Below, one piece after another: positions 6,758 through 14,514 of a stretch of 64,000 nucleotides of DNA (positions are counted from its first letter, which is position 1; each line of letters opens with the position of its first letter). The DNA is from an uncultured Oscillospiraceae bacterium (lineage in GTDB: Bacteria; Bacillota; Clostridia; Oscillospirales; Oscillospiraceae). The position numbers were made by a program, and so were the translations under genes. The stretch spans positions 17,189 to 81,188 of the forward strand of contig CAKSWT010000014.1 of the NCBI GenBank assembly GCA_934512135.1, in the 5' to 3' direction. The notes below the pieces were generated by a model, which did not search any database, had not been told where the DNA came from, and saw nothing but the letters and a program-made list of their open reading frames with translations.

Positions 6758-9103
6758 CTAGATGTACAGCAGACCGTGGAACACAAAGGCGATCAACCAG
6801 GCCACGGCGCACTGAGAAACCACTACGATGGCGGCCCAACGACCGCCCAGCTCCCGCCGCACAGCAGCAATGGCGGCCACGCAGGGGGTGTAGAGCAGGC
6901 AGAACACCAGGAAGGTGGCTGCGGATCGAGGAGAAAACAGGGAGCCCAGGGCGGCGGTGGAGCCGCCCAGCAGCACCGTCAAGGTGCTTACCACGCTTTC
7001 CTTGGCGGTAAAGCCGGTAATCAGGGCGGTGGAGATTCGCCAGTCTCCCAGCCCAAGGGGGGAGAAGATGGGAGCAATCCAGCTGCCGATCAGGGCCAGC
7101 AGACTCTGGGAGGAGTCCGATACCAGATTCAACCTGGTGTCAAAATTCTGAAGGAACCAGATGATGACCGAGGCCAGAAAGATTACGGTGAAGGCCTTGG
7201 TGATGAAGTCCTTGGCCTTTTCTCCGATGAGCTGCAGTACATTTTTGGCCCCGGGCATTCGGTAGTTTGGCAGCTCCATGACGAAGGGCACCGGCTCCCC
7301 CTGAAACGCGGTTTTCTTCAGCAGCAGCGCATAGCAGATGCCCACGAGAATGCCGGTGAAGTAGAGCCCAATCATCACCAGTGCGCCATGCCGGGGAAAA
7401 AATGCGGCGGTAAACAGGGCGTAGATTGGGAGCTTGGCGGAACAGCTCATAAAGGGTGTCAGCAGTATGGTCATCTTGCGGTCTCGGTCCGAGGGCAAGG
7501 TGCGGGTGGACATTATGGCCGGGACGGAACAGCCGAAGCCAATGAGCATGGGGACAAAGCTGCGACCGCTGAGCCCGATTTTTCGCAGGAGCTTGTCCAT
7601 GACAAAGGCCACTCTGGCCATATAACCGCTGTCCTCCAAAATAGAGAGAAAGAAGAACAATACGACAATAATGGGGAGAAAGCTCAGAACGCTGCCGATG
7701 CCGGCAAAGACGCCGTCGATAATCAAAGAGTGAACCACGGGATTGATGCCGTATACCGTCAGTCCTTTGTCACAAAGGCCGGTAAACCAGTGGATGCCCA
7801 GCTCCATCCAGTCGGAAAGCCAGGCTCCGATCAAGCCGAAGGTCAGGTAGAACACCAGGGCCATAATTCCCACAAAGGCCGGAATGGCGGTATATTTTCC
7901 GGTTAGCACCTGGTCGATTTTCCGGCTGCGGATGCGCTCCCGGCTTTCGTGGGGGTGCACAACGGTCTCCGAGCACAGGGCAGTGATAAACTGAAAGCGC
8001 ATATCTGCCAGCGCCGCCATGCGGTCCAGTCCGCGCTCCTCCTCCATTTGGGTGATAATGTGCTCCAGGGCCTCTTTTTCGTTGATGTCCAGCTTTAGGG
8101 CATCCAAAATCAGCGGGTCTCCTTCGATGAGCTTCGACGCGGCAAACCGCACCGGCAGCTGCTCCCGGCGGGCGTGATCTTCAATGAGATGGCTCACGGC
8201 GTGAATGCAACGATGGACGGCGCCGCCGCTGGCATTGGCGTCACAGAAGTCCATGCGTTCCGGGACCTCGTGGTATCGGGCCACATGGAGACAGTGATCG
8301 ATCAGCTCATCAATGCCTTCGTTTTTGGCGGCGGAAATGGGGACCACGGGAATGCCCAAGGCCTGCTCCAGGGCGTTGATTTGGATGGTGCCGCCGTTGA
8401 GCCGAACCTCATCCATCATATTAAGGGCCAGCACCATGGGGATGTTCAGCTCAATGAGCTGGATGGTCAGATAGAGATTTCGTTCGATATTGGTGGCATC
8501 CAAAATGTTGATAATGCCGTCGGGATGTTCCTTCAAAATGAACTCCCGGGTGACAATCTCTTCACTGGTATAGGGGGAAAGGGAGTAGATGCCCGGAAGG
8601 TCCGTTACGGTGGCCTCCTTGTGGCCGCGAATCACGCCGTCCTTCCGGTCTACCGTGACACCGGGAAAGTTGCCCACATGCTGGTTGGAGCCGGTGAGCT
8701 GGTTAAACAGGGTGGTTTTTCCGCAGTTTTGATTGCCGGCCAGGGCAAAATGCAGAGGCCGTCCTTGGGGAATCGCCTCCTGCTTGGTACTGCCGCGATA
8801 GGTGGCGGCTTCACCAACGCCGGGATGGGGAATCACGGAATGTCGGGAGGTGGGGCCGGTCTGCCGGTGGGCGGGATGGATGTCCGACAGCAGAACCCGG
8901 GCGGCGTCCGCCTTGCGGAGGGTCAGCTCATAGCCCCGAAGCCGCAGCTCCAGTGGATCGCCCAGGGGCGCAGCCTTGACCATGGTGACCTCTGTGCCGG
9001 GGGTCAGTCCCATATCGAGAATATGCTTGCGAAGAGAGGGCTCCTCACAGGTCACCTCGGAGATGATGGCATCATTTCCGGGAAGCAGTTCATCAAGCGT
9101 CAT
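6758..9103 (-). CDS. feoB: Ferrous iron transporter FeoB with N-terminal FeoA domain
   Basis: 781 residues. Residues 1-75 form a FeoA/SH3-like domain (MTLDELLPG). A G-protein domain follows with GNQNCGKTT (G1), DLPG (G3), NMMD (G4) and SAAKNEG (G5). The C-terminal half is the membrane domain with the two Gate regions (GFGCSVPAIMSTRTL). It imports Fe2+ into the cell. The ATG at 9103 is preferred because GGAG lies 9 bases upstream; the ATG at 9118 has no good ribosome site. The FeoA-FeoB fusion is common in Clostridia. The promoter carries a palindrome, suggesting metal-responsive control. Confidence 0.95.
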   Translation of the reverse strand: MTLDELLPGNDAIISEVTCEEPSLRKHILDMGLTPGTEVTMVKAAPLGDPLELRLRGYELTLRKADAARVLLSDIHPAHRQTGPTSRHSVIPHPGVGEAATYRGSTKQEAIPQGRPLHFALAGNQNCGKTTLFNQLTGSNQHVGNFPGVTVDRKDGVIRGHKEATVTDLPGIYSLSPYTSEEIVTREFILKEHPDGIINILDATNIERNLYLTIQLIELNIPMVLALNMMDEVRLNGGTIQINALEQALGIPVVPISAAKNEGIDELIDHCLHVARYHEVPERMDFCDANASGGAVHRCIHAVSHLIEDHARREQLPVRFAASKLIEGDPLILDALKLDINEKEALEHIITQMEEERGLDRMAALADMRFQFITALCSETVVHPHESRERIRSRKIDQVLTGKYTAIPAFVGIMALVFYLTFGLIGAWLSDWMELGIHWFTGLCDKGLTVYGINPVVHSLIIDGVFAGIGSVLSFLPIIVVLFFFLSILEDSGYMARVAFVMDKLLRKIGLSGRSFVPMLIGFGCSVPAIMSTRTLPSDRDRKMTILLTPFMSCSAKLPIYALFTAAFFPRHGALVMIGLYFTGILVGICYALLLKKTAFQGEPVPFVMELPNYRMPGAKNVLQLIGEKAKDFITKAFTVIFLASVIIWFLQNFDTRLNLVSDSSQSLLALIGSWIAPIFSPLGLGDWRISTALITGFTAKESVVSTLTVLLGGSTAALGSLFSPRSAATFLVFCLLYTPCVAAIAAVRRELGGRWAAIVVVSQCAVAWLIAFVFHGLLYI

Positions 9104-9139
9104 AGATATCAGCTCCATAGCATGGATTTGTCCAATGGT

Positions 9140-9168
9140 ATGTTAGCATGGACTAACGAATGTGTCAA
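9140..9168 (-). promoter_or_regulatory. feoB promoter with embedded palindromic operator
   Basis: On the minus strand, TTGACA (9163-9168) and TAACAT (9140-9145) are separated by exactly 17 bp. An inverted repeat GTTAG-N6-CTAAC (9142-9157) covers the -10 end and most of the spacer, an ideal place for a repressor. A Fur or DtxR-type iron regulator is the natural guess; the sequence alone does not say which. Confidence 0.75.
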
Positions 9169-9208
9169 TAGCGTGACTCCAATTTGGGGTATGTTTTTTC
9201 TGACAGCG

Positions 9209-9241
9209 ATGAAAAGGCCCCGCAGGCAGCGCCTGCGGGGC
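9209..9241 (-). terminator. thrS terminator
   Basis: Eleven-bp GC stem (9217-9227 with 9231-9241) followed on the minus strand by CTTTTC. It lies directly after the thrS stop codon and before the feoB promoter. Confidence 0.8.
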
Positions 9242-9248
9242 AGCTATA

Positions 9249-11012
9249 TTAGACTCGATCCTTGTTTTCCTGCTGGACCTTGGCGAGGAACTCCTCCAGG
9301 GACATGGTGGTGCTTTCTCCGGTATCCCGGTTCCGGAAGGTGATATTCCCGGCCTCCACCTCTTTGGCGCCGATGACCAGCATATAGGGGACACGCTCCA
9401 CCTGCTGGGCTTCGCGGATTTTGTAGCCAATCTTTTCACTGCGCTCATCCAGTTCTGTGCGGATGCCGGTGGCCCGGATGGCCTCATAGACCTCCTTGGC
9501 GTAATCCATGCTCTTGTCGGACACAGGCAGGACCTTCACCTGCGTGGGAGCCAGCCACAGGGGGAATTTGCCGGCAAAATGCTCGGTGAGAATGCCGATA
9601 AACCGCTCAATGGAGCCGAAGCACACGCGATGAATCATAATGGGCCGCTGCTTTTCGCCGTTCTCGTCCACATATTCCAGCTGGAAGTTCAGGGGCATCT
9701 GGAAGTCCAGCTGGATGGTGCCGCACTGCCAGGTCCGGCCCAGGCTGTCCCGAAGATGGAAATCAATCTTGGGACCGTAGAAGGCGCCGTCTCCCTCGTT
9801 GATGATATAGTCCAGGCCGAGGCTCTCCAGCGCGTCCTTCAGGCCGTTGGTGGCTGCCTCCCAGTCCTCGTCGGAGCCCATGGAGTCCGCAGGACGGGTG
9901 GAAAGCTCCATGAAGTATTCGAATCCGAACTTGGTATAGACCTCGTTGATCAGGTGGACCACACCGCGGATTTCGTCGGCGATTTGGTCGGGACGCATAA
10001 AAATGTGGGCATCATCCTGGGTGAAGCAGCGGACACGGAACAGACCGTGGAGGGCGCCCCGAAGCTCATGGCGGTGGACCAGGCCCAGCTCACCGACCCG
10101 GAGCGGCAGCTCCCGATAGCTGTGGGGCTGGGAACGATAGACCATCACGCCGCCGGGGCAGTTCATGGGCTTGATGCAGTAGTCCTCGCCGTCAATGACG
10201 GTGGCGTACATATTGTCCTTGTAGTGATCCCAGTGGCCGGAGGTCTCCCAGAGGTGCCGGTTCATAATCATAGGCGTGGAAACCTCCACATAGCCGTCAC
10301 GGGTGTGGATTTCCCGCCAGTAATCAATGAGCGCGTTTTTGATGGCCATGCCCTTGGGCAGGAAGAAGGGGAATCCGGGGCCTTCGTCACAGAACATAAA
10401 CAGGCCCATTTCCTTGCCCAGGCGGCGGTGATCCCGCTTCTCGGCCTCCTCCAGGAGCTTCAGATGCTCCTCCAGCTCTGCCTGGGTGCGGAAGGCAATG
10501 CCGTTGATTCGCGTGAGCATTTTGTTGTCCTTGTCGTTTTTCCAGTAAGCGCCGGACTGCTGTGTGATTTTAAATGCCTTGAGGGCCTTGGTATAGGTGA
10601 TGTGAGGCCCGATGCACATGTCGATATACTCGCCCTGCTGATAGAAGGTGATGGTGGCATCCTCGGGGAGGTCTCCAATGTGCTCCACCTTGTAGGTTTC
10701 GCCACGGCTCTCCATCAGGGCGATGGCCTCCGCCCGAGGAAGAACATAGGCCTTAAAGGGGAGGTTTTCCTTACAGATTTTCTTCATTTCCTGCTCAATG
10801 GCAAGAAGATCCTCGTCGGTGAGTTTTTCCTCGCCCAGATCCACGTCGTAGTAAAAGCCGCGCTCCGTGGCGGGGCCATAGGCAAAGCGGGCCTGGGGAT
10901 GCAGCCGGCGGATGGCCTGAGCCATGATGTGTGCGGCGCTGTGGCGGAGCACATGGAGCTCCTGCTCCTGCTCAATCTCGCCAACGTGACCGTCGTTATA
11001 AACAACCTTCAT
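9249..11012 (-). CDS. thrS: Threonyl-tRNA synthetase lacking the TGS domain
   Basis: 587 residues. It charges tRNA-Thr. The protein begins almost directly with the editing domain (RHSAAHIMAQ near residue 23), so it lacks the roughly 60-residue N-terminal TGS domain of standard ThrS. The catalytic core shows the zinc Cys in NCPGG, motif 2 (HRHELRGALHGLFRVR-type), and motif 3 (HRVCFGSIERF). The anticodon-binding domain is at the C terminus (WLAPTQVKVLP). AAGGAG lies 9 bases before the ATG. A T-box leader precedes it. TGS-less ThrS proteins are known in Firmicutes. Confidence 0.95.
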   Translation of the reverse strand: MKVVYNDGHVGEIEQEQELHVLRHSAAHIMAQAIRRLHPQARFAYGPATERGFYYDVDLGEEKLTDEDLLAIEQEMKKICKENLPFKAYVLPRAEAIALMESRGETYKVEHIGDLPEDATITFYQQGEYIDMCIGPHITYTKALKAFKITQQSGAYWKNDKDNKMLTRINGIAFRTQAELEEHLKLLEEAEKRDHRRLGKEMGLFMFCDEGPGFPFFLPKGMAIKNALIDYWREIHTRDGYVEVSTPMIMNRHLWETSGHWDHYKDNMYATVIDGEDYCIKPMNCPGGVMVYRSQPHSYRELPLRVGELGLVHRHELRGALHGLFRVRCFTQDDAHIFMRPDQIADEIRGVVHLINEVYTKFGFEYFMELSTRPADSMGSDEDWEAATNGLKDALESLGLDYIINEGDGAFYGPKIDFHLRDSLGRTWQCGTIQLDFQMPLNFQLEYVDENGEKQRPIMIHRVCFGSIERFIGILTEHFAGKFPLWLAPTQVKVLPVSDKSMDYAKEVYEAIRATGIRTELDERSEKIGYKIREAQQVERVPYMLVIGAKEVEAGNITFRNRDTGESTTMSLEEFLAKVQQENKDRV

Positions 11013-11036
11013 CGATTGACACTCCTTTGTTGGTTC

Positions 11037-11285
11037 TAAAAAAATAAAACCCCTACAAGCTGCCCTTGCAGCTCATAAGGGTGCAGTGCACGGTTCCACC
11101 TTATGGTTTTACTCATTGGCTCCCTAACGCGGAGAGACGTCTGCGTTTCAATCCATTCCCGCAGCAGCTCCAGACTGGTGTTCCCGAAAAGCCGTCATAA
11201 GGCGCTTACAGCAGATGCGCCTCTCTCTGAAATCAGGCAAGCCGGTACTGGTTCCTTCCTAGCCTTTTGTCACAGTCATTGTAAC
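11037..11285 (-). promoter_or_regulatory. T-box leader of thrS
   Basis: On the minus strand the leader carries the T-box sequence AGGTGGAACC (11092-11101). It is followed by a 15-bp terminator stem (11049-11063 with 11068-11082, paired fully only when G-U wobbles of the minus-strand RNA are allowed) and a long T-run (11037-11048). Stem I lies further upstream; an ACC triplet at 11177-11179 is a candidate Thr specifier codon. Uncharged tRNA-Thr would stabilise the antiterminator and allow thrS transcription. Confidence 0.9.
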
Positions 11286-11426
11286 AAGTTCTTGGACGAT
11301 TGTCAAGGCGGCGCCAGGAACATTCTGAAGGATTTTACAGAGAAAGATCGGGACAGCCGTCGCTGCCCCGGTCTTTTCGCATCTTCCCGCAGGTTACCTT
11401 GGAGACACACTTGACCGCCCTCAGAG

Positions 11427-11603
11427 ATGCCCTTTGAGATCACACAGGTTATCCTGTCCTCCAGATCCCGCACCAAAGTTATCGCTATGGAAAACGACGA
11501 GCTTCGGATGTTCAGTGGCCTTTTGAACACCGGCAATGTCTTTGAGCTGGTCCGAGATCATTGTATGCAGTATTCCGAAAAATATGCGAAGAAAAAGACT
11601 TGA
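11427..11603 (+). CDS. Small ORF of unknown function or gene remnant
   Basis: A 58-codon frame, MPFEITQVIL... ending YAKKKT. Its composition looks protein-like, but no clear ribosome site precedes it and a stop codon lies 15 bases upstream in frame. Its last bases overlap the -35 element of the next gene's promoter. I recognise no family. It may be the tail of a decayed gene in the gap between thrS and the Crp-type regulator, or chance. Confidence 0.25.
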   Translation: MPFEITQVILSSRSRTKVIAMENDELRMFSGLLNTGNVFELVRDHCMQYSEKYAKKKT

Positions 11604-11628
11604 CATTCTGCGGAAGGTTCGCTATAGT
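11600..11628 (+). promoter_or_regulatory. Promoter of the Crp/Fnr-type regulator
   Basis: TTGACA (11600-11605), 17-bp spacer, TATAGT (11623-11628), 35 bases ahead of the regulator's start codon. Near-consensus sigma-A promoter. Confidence 0.85.
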
Positions 11629-11663
11629 AAAAGTGTATCAAATGAGACAAAAGGAGGGGCGTT

Positions 11664-12344
11664 ATGGCAGGAGAGCTTCCAAAACAGAAGCTGCGCCGGG
11701 TCGCTTCCACGTTTCTCTTTGAGGGCGTTGATGAGATCGTAGTGGAGGGGATTGTCCGGGATCCCCGGTGCCGGCTCCAGCGGTTTCAAAAAAACCAGAT
11801 CATCTTCGACGAGACGCATTTTATGCGCTGCCTGGGGATTATTTTGGTGGGGACCGTCCGGGTGGACAAGGAGACACCGGATGGAAAACGCATGAAGATG
11901 TCAGATTTGTCCCCTGGAGAGTGCTTTGGTGCGGCCAGTATGTTCTCCTCCCGGGAGGTCTATGCCACCCGACTTATGGCGCAGGATAGCACTGAGATTC
12001 TGTTTATCCCCGAGGAGGTAATCCTTTGGGCTATGCATCGGAATTTTCATATCACGGAAAATTACATCCGATATCTATCCAACCGGATATGGTTTTTAAA
12101 TGAAAAAATCTCCGGACTAACGGCCGGATCCGTGGAACAGCGGGTGTCCGTGTTCCTAATGGACCAATGTGACGCCTCAGGACGGTTTATTTCCTCCATG
12201 ACGGAGCTGAGCCGCCAGCTAAATATCGGCCGGGCCTCTCTGTACCGGGCGCTGGATGCTCTGGAGGAGAAAGGGCTCATCCGGCGGGAGGGCAAGCAGC
12301 TTTTTATTTCCGAGGAACTGCGTGCATGTGCGCGTTCTAAATAA
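11664..12344 (+). CDS. Crp/Fnr family transcriptional regulator
   Basis: 226 residues with an N-terminal cyclic-nucleotide-binding-type beta barrel (residues about 25-140) and a C-terminal winged helix-turn-helix (TELSRQLNIGRASLYRALDAL, about 172-192). There is no Fnr-type N-terminal Cys cluster. AGGAGG precedes the ATG. The lipoprotein gene begins 22 bp after the stop, so the regulator and ABC importer are probably co-transcribed. The signal it senses is unknown. Confidence 0.88.
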   Translation: MAGELPKQKLRRVASTFLFEGVDEIVVEGIVRDPRCRLQRFQKNQIIFDETHFMRCLGIILVGTVRVDKETPDGKRMKMSDLSPGECFGAASMFSSREVYATRLMAQDSTEILFIPEEVILWAMHRNFHITENYIRYLSNRIWFLNEKISGLTAGSVEQRVSVFLMDQCDASGRFISSMTELSRQLNIGRASLYRALDALEEKGLIRREGKQLFISEELRACARSK

Positions 12345-12366
12345 TTTCAGCAAGGAGTACCCAAAC

Positions 12367-13506
12367 ATGAAGAAATTGATTGCAATGCTGATGGCGGTGG
12401 CCATGCTTACAGGCATGCTCGCTGCGTGCGGCGATACACAGACTGCGTCCAGCGCATCTCCGGTCCAGGAGACGGTGTCGGAGACCCCTGTGGAGACGGC
12501 TGCCCCGTCTGAGCCGGTGGCGTCCTCCGTGGAGGAGCCTGCCTCCGTCCAGGAGAGCGTCTCTGCGCAAGAGGAAAGCCAGGAAACGCCCTATGAGGCG
12601 GTAGACGTGACAGTGGGCACCATCAAGGGCCCCACCGGCGCCGGTATGGCGAAGCTCATGGAGGAAGCCGAGGCCGGTACGGCTGCCAACAACTATCAGT
12701 TCACCCTGAGTGCCGATCCCTCTGAGGTGGTCACCAAGGTTATTGCAGGTGAATTTGACATCGCCTGCCTGCCCACCAACAGCGCCGCTGTGGTGTACCA
12801 GAAGACCCAGGGGAAGGTCCAGCTGCTGGCGCTGAACACCGAGGGTGTGCTGCACATTCTTCAGAACACCGCCGATGCCGAGCCCATTACCCAGTGGGAG
12901 CAGCTCAAGGGAAAGACCATCTATACCATTGGCCAGGGAGCAAATCCGGAATATGTGCTGGATTATGTGCTCAAGGGCCATGGCATTGACCCGGACAACG
13001 ACGTGACGATTCAGTTCTGCACCGCCGCAGACGAGGTCATTGCGGCCTGTGCCTCCGGCGAAGCGGAGTTCTGCATGCTCCCTGAGCCCAATGTCTCTGT
13101 GCTGAGCACAAAGGTGGAAGGCTTCACCTCTGTGCTGGATCTGACCGACGCCTGGAATGAAATCGTGGATGACGGCAGCATTCTGACCCAGGGCTGTGTG
13201 GTGGTCCAGCAGAGCTTCGCCCAGGAGCATCCCCAGGCCGTGAAGAAGTTCCTGGAGGAATATGAGGCATCCATCCGCTTTATCACAGAGGACCAGGAGG
13301 CGGCAGCGGCGCTGCTGGCACAGTATGAGATTGTGCCCAGCGAGGCCATTGCCCTGAAGGCCCTTCCGGGCTGCCACATTATCTTCCGGGCAGGGGAAGA
13401 GATGAAGCAGAGCATTGAGGGGTACTACAAGGTGCTCTTTGATGCGGATCCCACGTCGGTAGGCGGACAGCTGCCGGACGATGACTTCTACTATATCGCG
13501 GACTAA
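12367..13506 (+). CDS. ABC transporter substrate-binding lipoprotein (NitT/TauT type)
   Basis: 379 residues starting MKKLIAMLMAV with a lipobox ending LAAC-G (Cys near residue 20), then a Ser/Glu/Val-rich linker up to about residue 75. The rest resembles SsuA/ThiY-type periplasmic binding proteins (GTIKGPTGAGMAKL, GEFDIACLPTNSAA). These bind sulfonates, pyrimidine precursors, nitrate or related small molecules; the substrate is not clear here. AAGGAG precedes the ATG. The permease gene overlaps its end by 26 bp. Confidence 0.88.
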   Translation: MKKLIAMLMAVAMLTGMLAACGDTQTASSASPVQETVSETPVETAAPSEPVASSVEEPASVQESVSAQEESQETPYEAVDVTVGTIKGPTGAGMAKLMEEAEAGTAANNYQFTLSADPSEVVTKVIAGEFDIACLPTNSAAVVYQKTQGKVQLLALNTEGVLHILQNTADAEPITQWEQLKGKTIYTIGQGANPEYVLDYVLKGHGIDPDNDVTIQFCTAADEVIAACASGEAEFCMLPEPNVSVLSTKVEGFTSVLDLTDAWNEIVDDGSILTQGCVVVQQSFAQEHPQAVKKFLEEYEASIRFITEDQEAAAALLAQYEIVPSEAIALKALPGCHIIFRAGEEMKQSIEGYYKVLFDADPTSVGGQLPDDDFYYIAD

Positions 13507-14245
13507 AGGAATCGCAAAGGGACTTTTGGCCGCAGGCTTCTGGCTTCTTGTCTGGCAGCTTGCGGCCAAAGCTGTAGACCTGCCGCTGCTGCTCCCCGGT
13601 CCCGGCGTGGTTCTGCGGGCCCTGGGTGCCTTGGCCGTAGAGGGAAAGTTTTGGGCCCAAGTGGGCCTGACGCTGCTGCGGATTCTGGGAGGATTTGTTC
13701 TGGGGGCTGCTGTGGGCTTTCTTGCGGCGGTTCTGACGGAGTTTGTGCCGCTGTGGGGAACGCTGCTGGCACCGGCCATTCGTGTTGTCCGGGCCACGCC
13801 GGTGGCGTCCTTTATCCTGCTGTGTATGCTCTGGATGAAGAGCGGCTTTGTGCCTGCGTTTATTGCGGGACTGATGGTTCTGCCGGTAATCTGGGGCAAT
13901 GTGGCCGAGGGCTTTCGCCAGACAGACCGTCAGCTTCTGGAGATGACCAAGATTTTTGGCATGGGACGGTGGCGAACCTTTTGGTTTTTGTACATTCCCT
14001 CGGCTCTGCCCTATTTCCGTGCGGCCTGCCTGACCGCCATGGGCATGGCCTGGAAATCCGGGGTGGCGGCGGAGGTCCTCTGCCAGCCAAAGCGGTCCAT
14101 AGGGACGGGGCTGTACTATGCCAAGATCTATCTGGAAACCCCAAACCTCTTTGCCTGGACGGCGGTTGTGATTGCCCTGAGCATTCTTGTGGAAAAGCTG
14201 TTTACACGGCTGCTGGGCTGGATGGAGCATCCGGCCCGGCGGTAG
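13481..14245 (+). CDS. ABC transporter permease (SsuC/TauC type)
   Basis: 254 residues, about six membrane helices, with the BPD-type EAA loop (LLEMTKIFGMGRWRTFWFLYIPSALPYF-region, about residues 150-175). It pairs with the lipoprotein upstream, whose gene it overlaps by 26 bp. No ATP-binding subunit is encoded before or after; the next element is a hairpin-rich non-coding stretch. The ATPase must be elsewhere or shared with another importer. Confidence 0.9.
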   Translation: MTSTISRTKGIAKGLLAAGFWLLVWQLAAKAVDLPLLLPGPGVVLRALGALAVEGKFWAQVGLTLLRILGGFVLGAAVGFLAAVLTEFVPLWGTLLAPAIRVVRATPVASFILLCMLWMKSGFVPAFIAGLMVLPVIWGNVAEGFRQTDRQLLEMTKIFGMGRWRTFWFLYIPSALPYFRAACLTAMGMAWKSGVAAEVLCQPKRSIGTGLYYAKIYLETPNLFAWTAVVIALSILVEKLFTRLLGWMEHPARR

Positions 14246-14250
14246 AAGGG

Positions 14251-14508
14251 AAGGCCCGTGGACGAAAGTCCACGGGCCTTTAGACTGTCGGAAAAGCCGG
14301 AAGGCTTTTCTGACAAAGAAACTGCGGCCTGATGCGCGCATTTTTGTGTGCCCAGAGCACACAAAAGCCACACTTTCAGGCCGAGATGTATTTTCCGCCA
14401 TGTACACGCCCCGGCGGAAAATGATTTTACTCTATTTCGCCGCTGCGGCGGCGAAACTCTACGAGGTTTTGGACACGCTGAGAGCCCGTGGACTTTTGTC
14501 CACGGGCT
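14251..14508. repeat. Hairpin-dense non-coding element
   Basis: 258 bp holding seven stem-loops with almost no unpaired sequence: 14251-14263/14268-14280 (13 bp), 14287-14298/14303-14314, 14325-14332/14376-14383 enclosing 14342-14351/14357-14366, 14390-14399/14413-14422, 14435-14443/14448-14456 and 14483-14493/14498-14508. The first and last share the arm GCCCGTGGAC, so the element has matching ends. It fills the gap between two convergent genes and may terminate both. Similar hairpin clusters recur between genes in related Oscillospiraceae as far as I recall; only one copy is in this window. Confidence 0.7.
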
Positions 14509-14514
14509 TATCGT

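Noticed and set aside
6776..7906. Large plus-strand frames opposite feoB, thrS and argS
   Set aside because: Their products are Gly/His/Gln-rich shadows without family features; the opposite strand codes intact FeoB, ThrS and ArgS.
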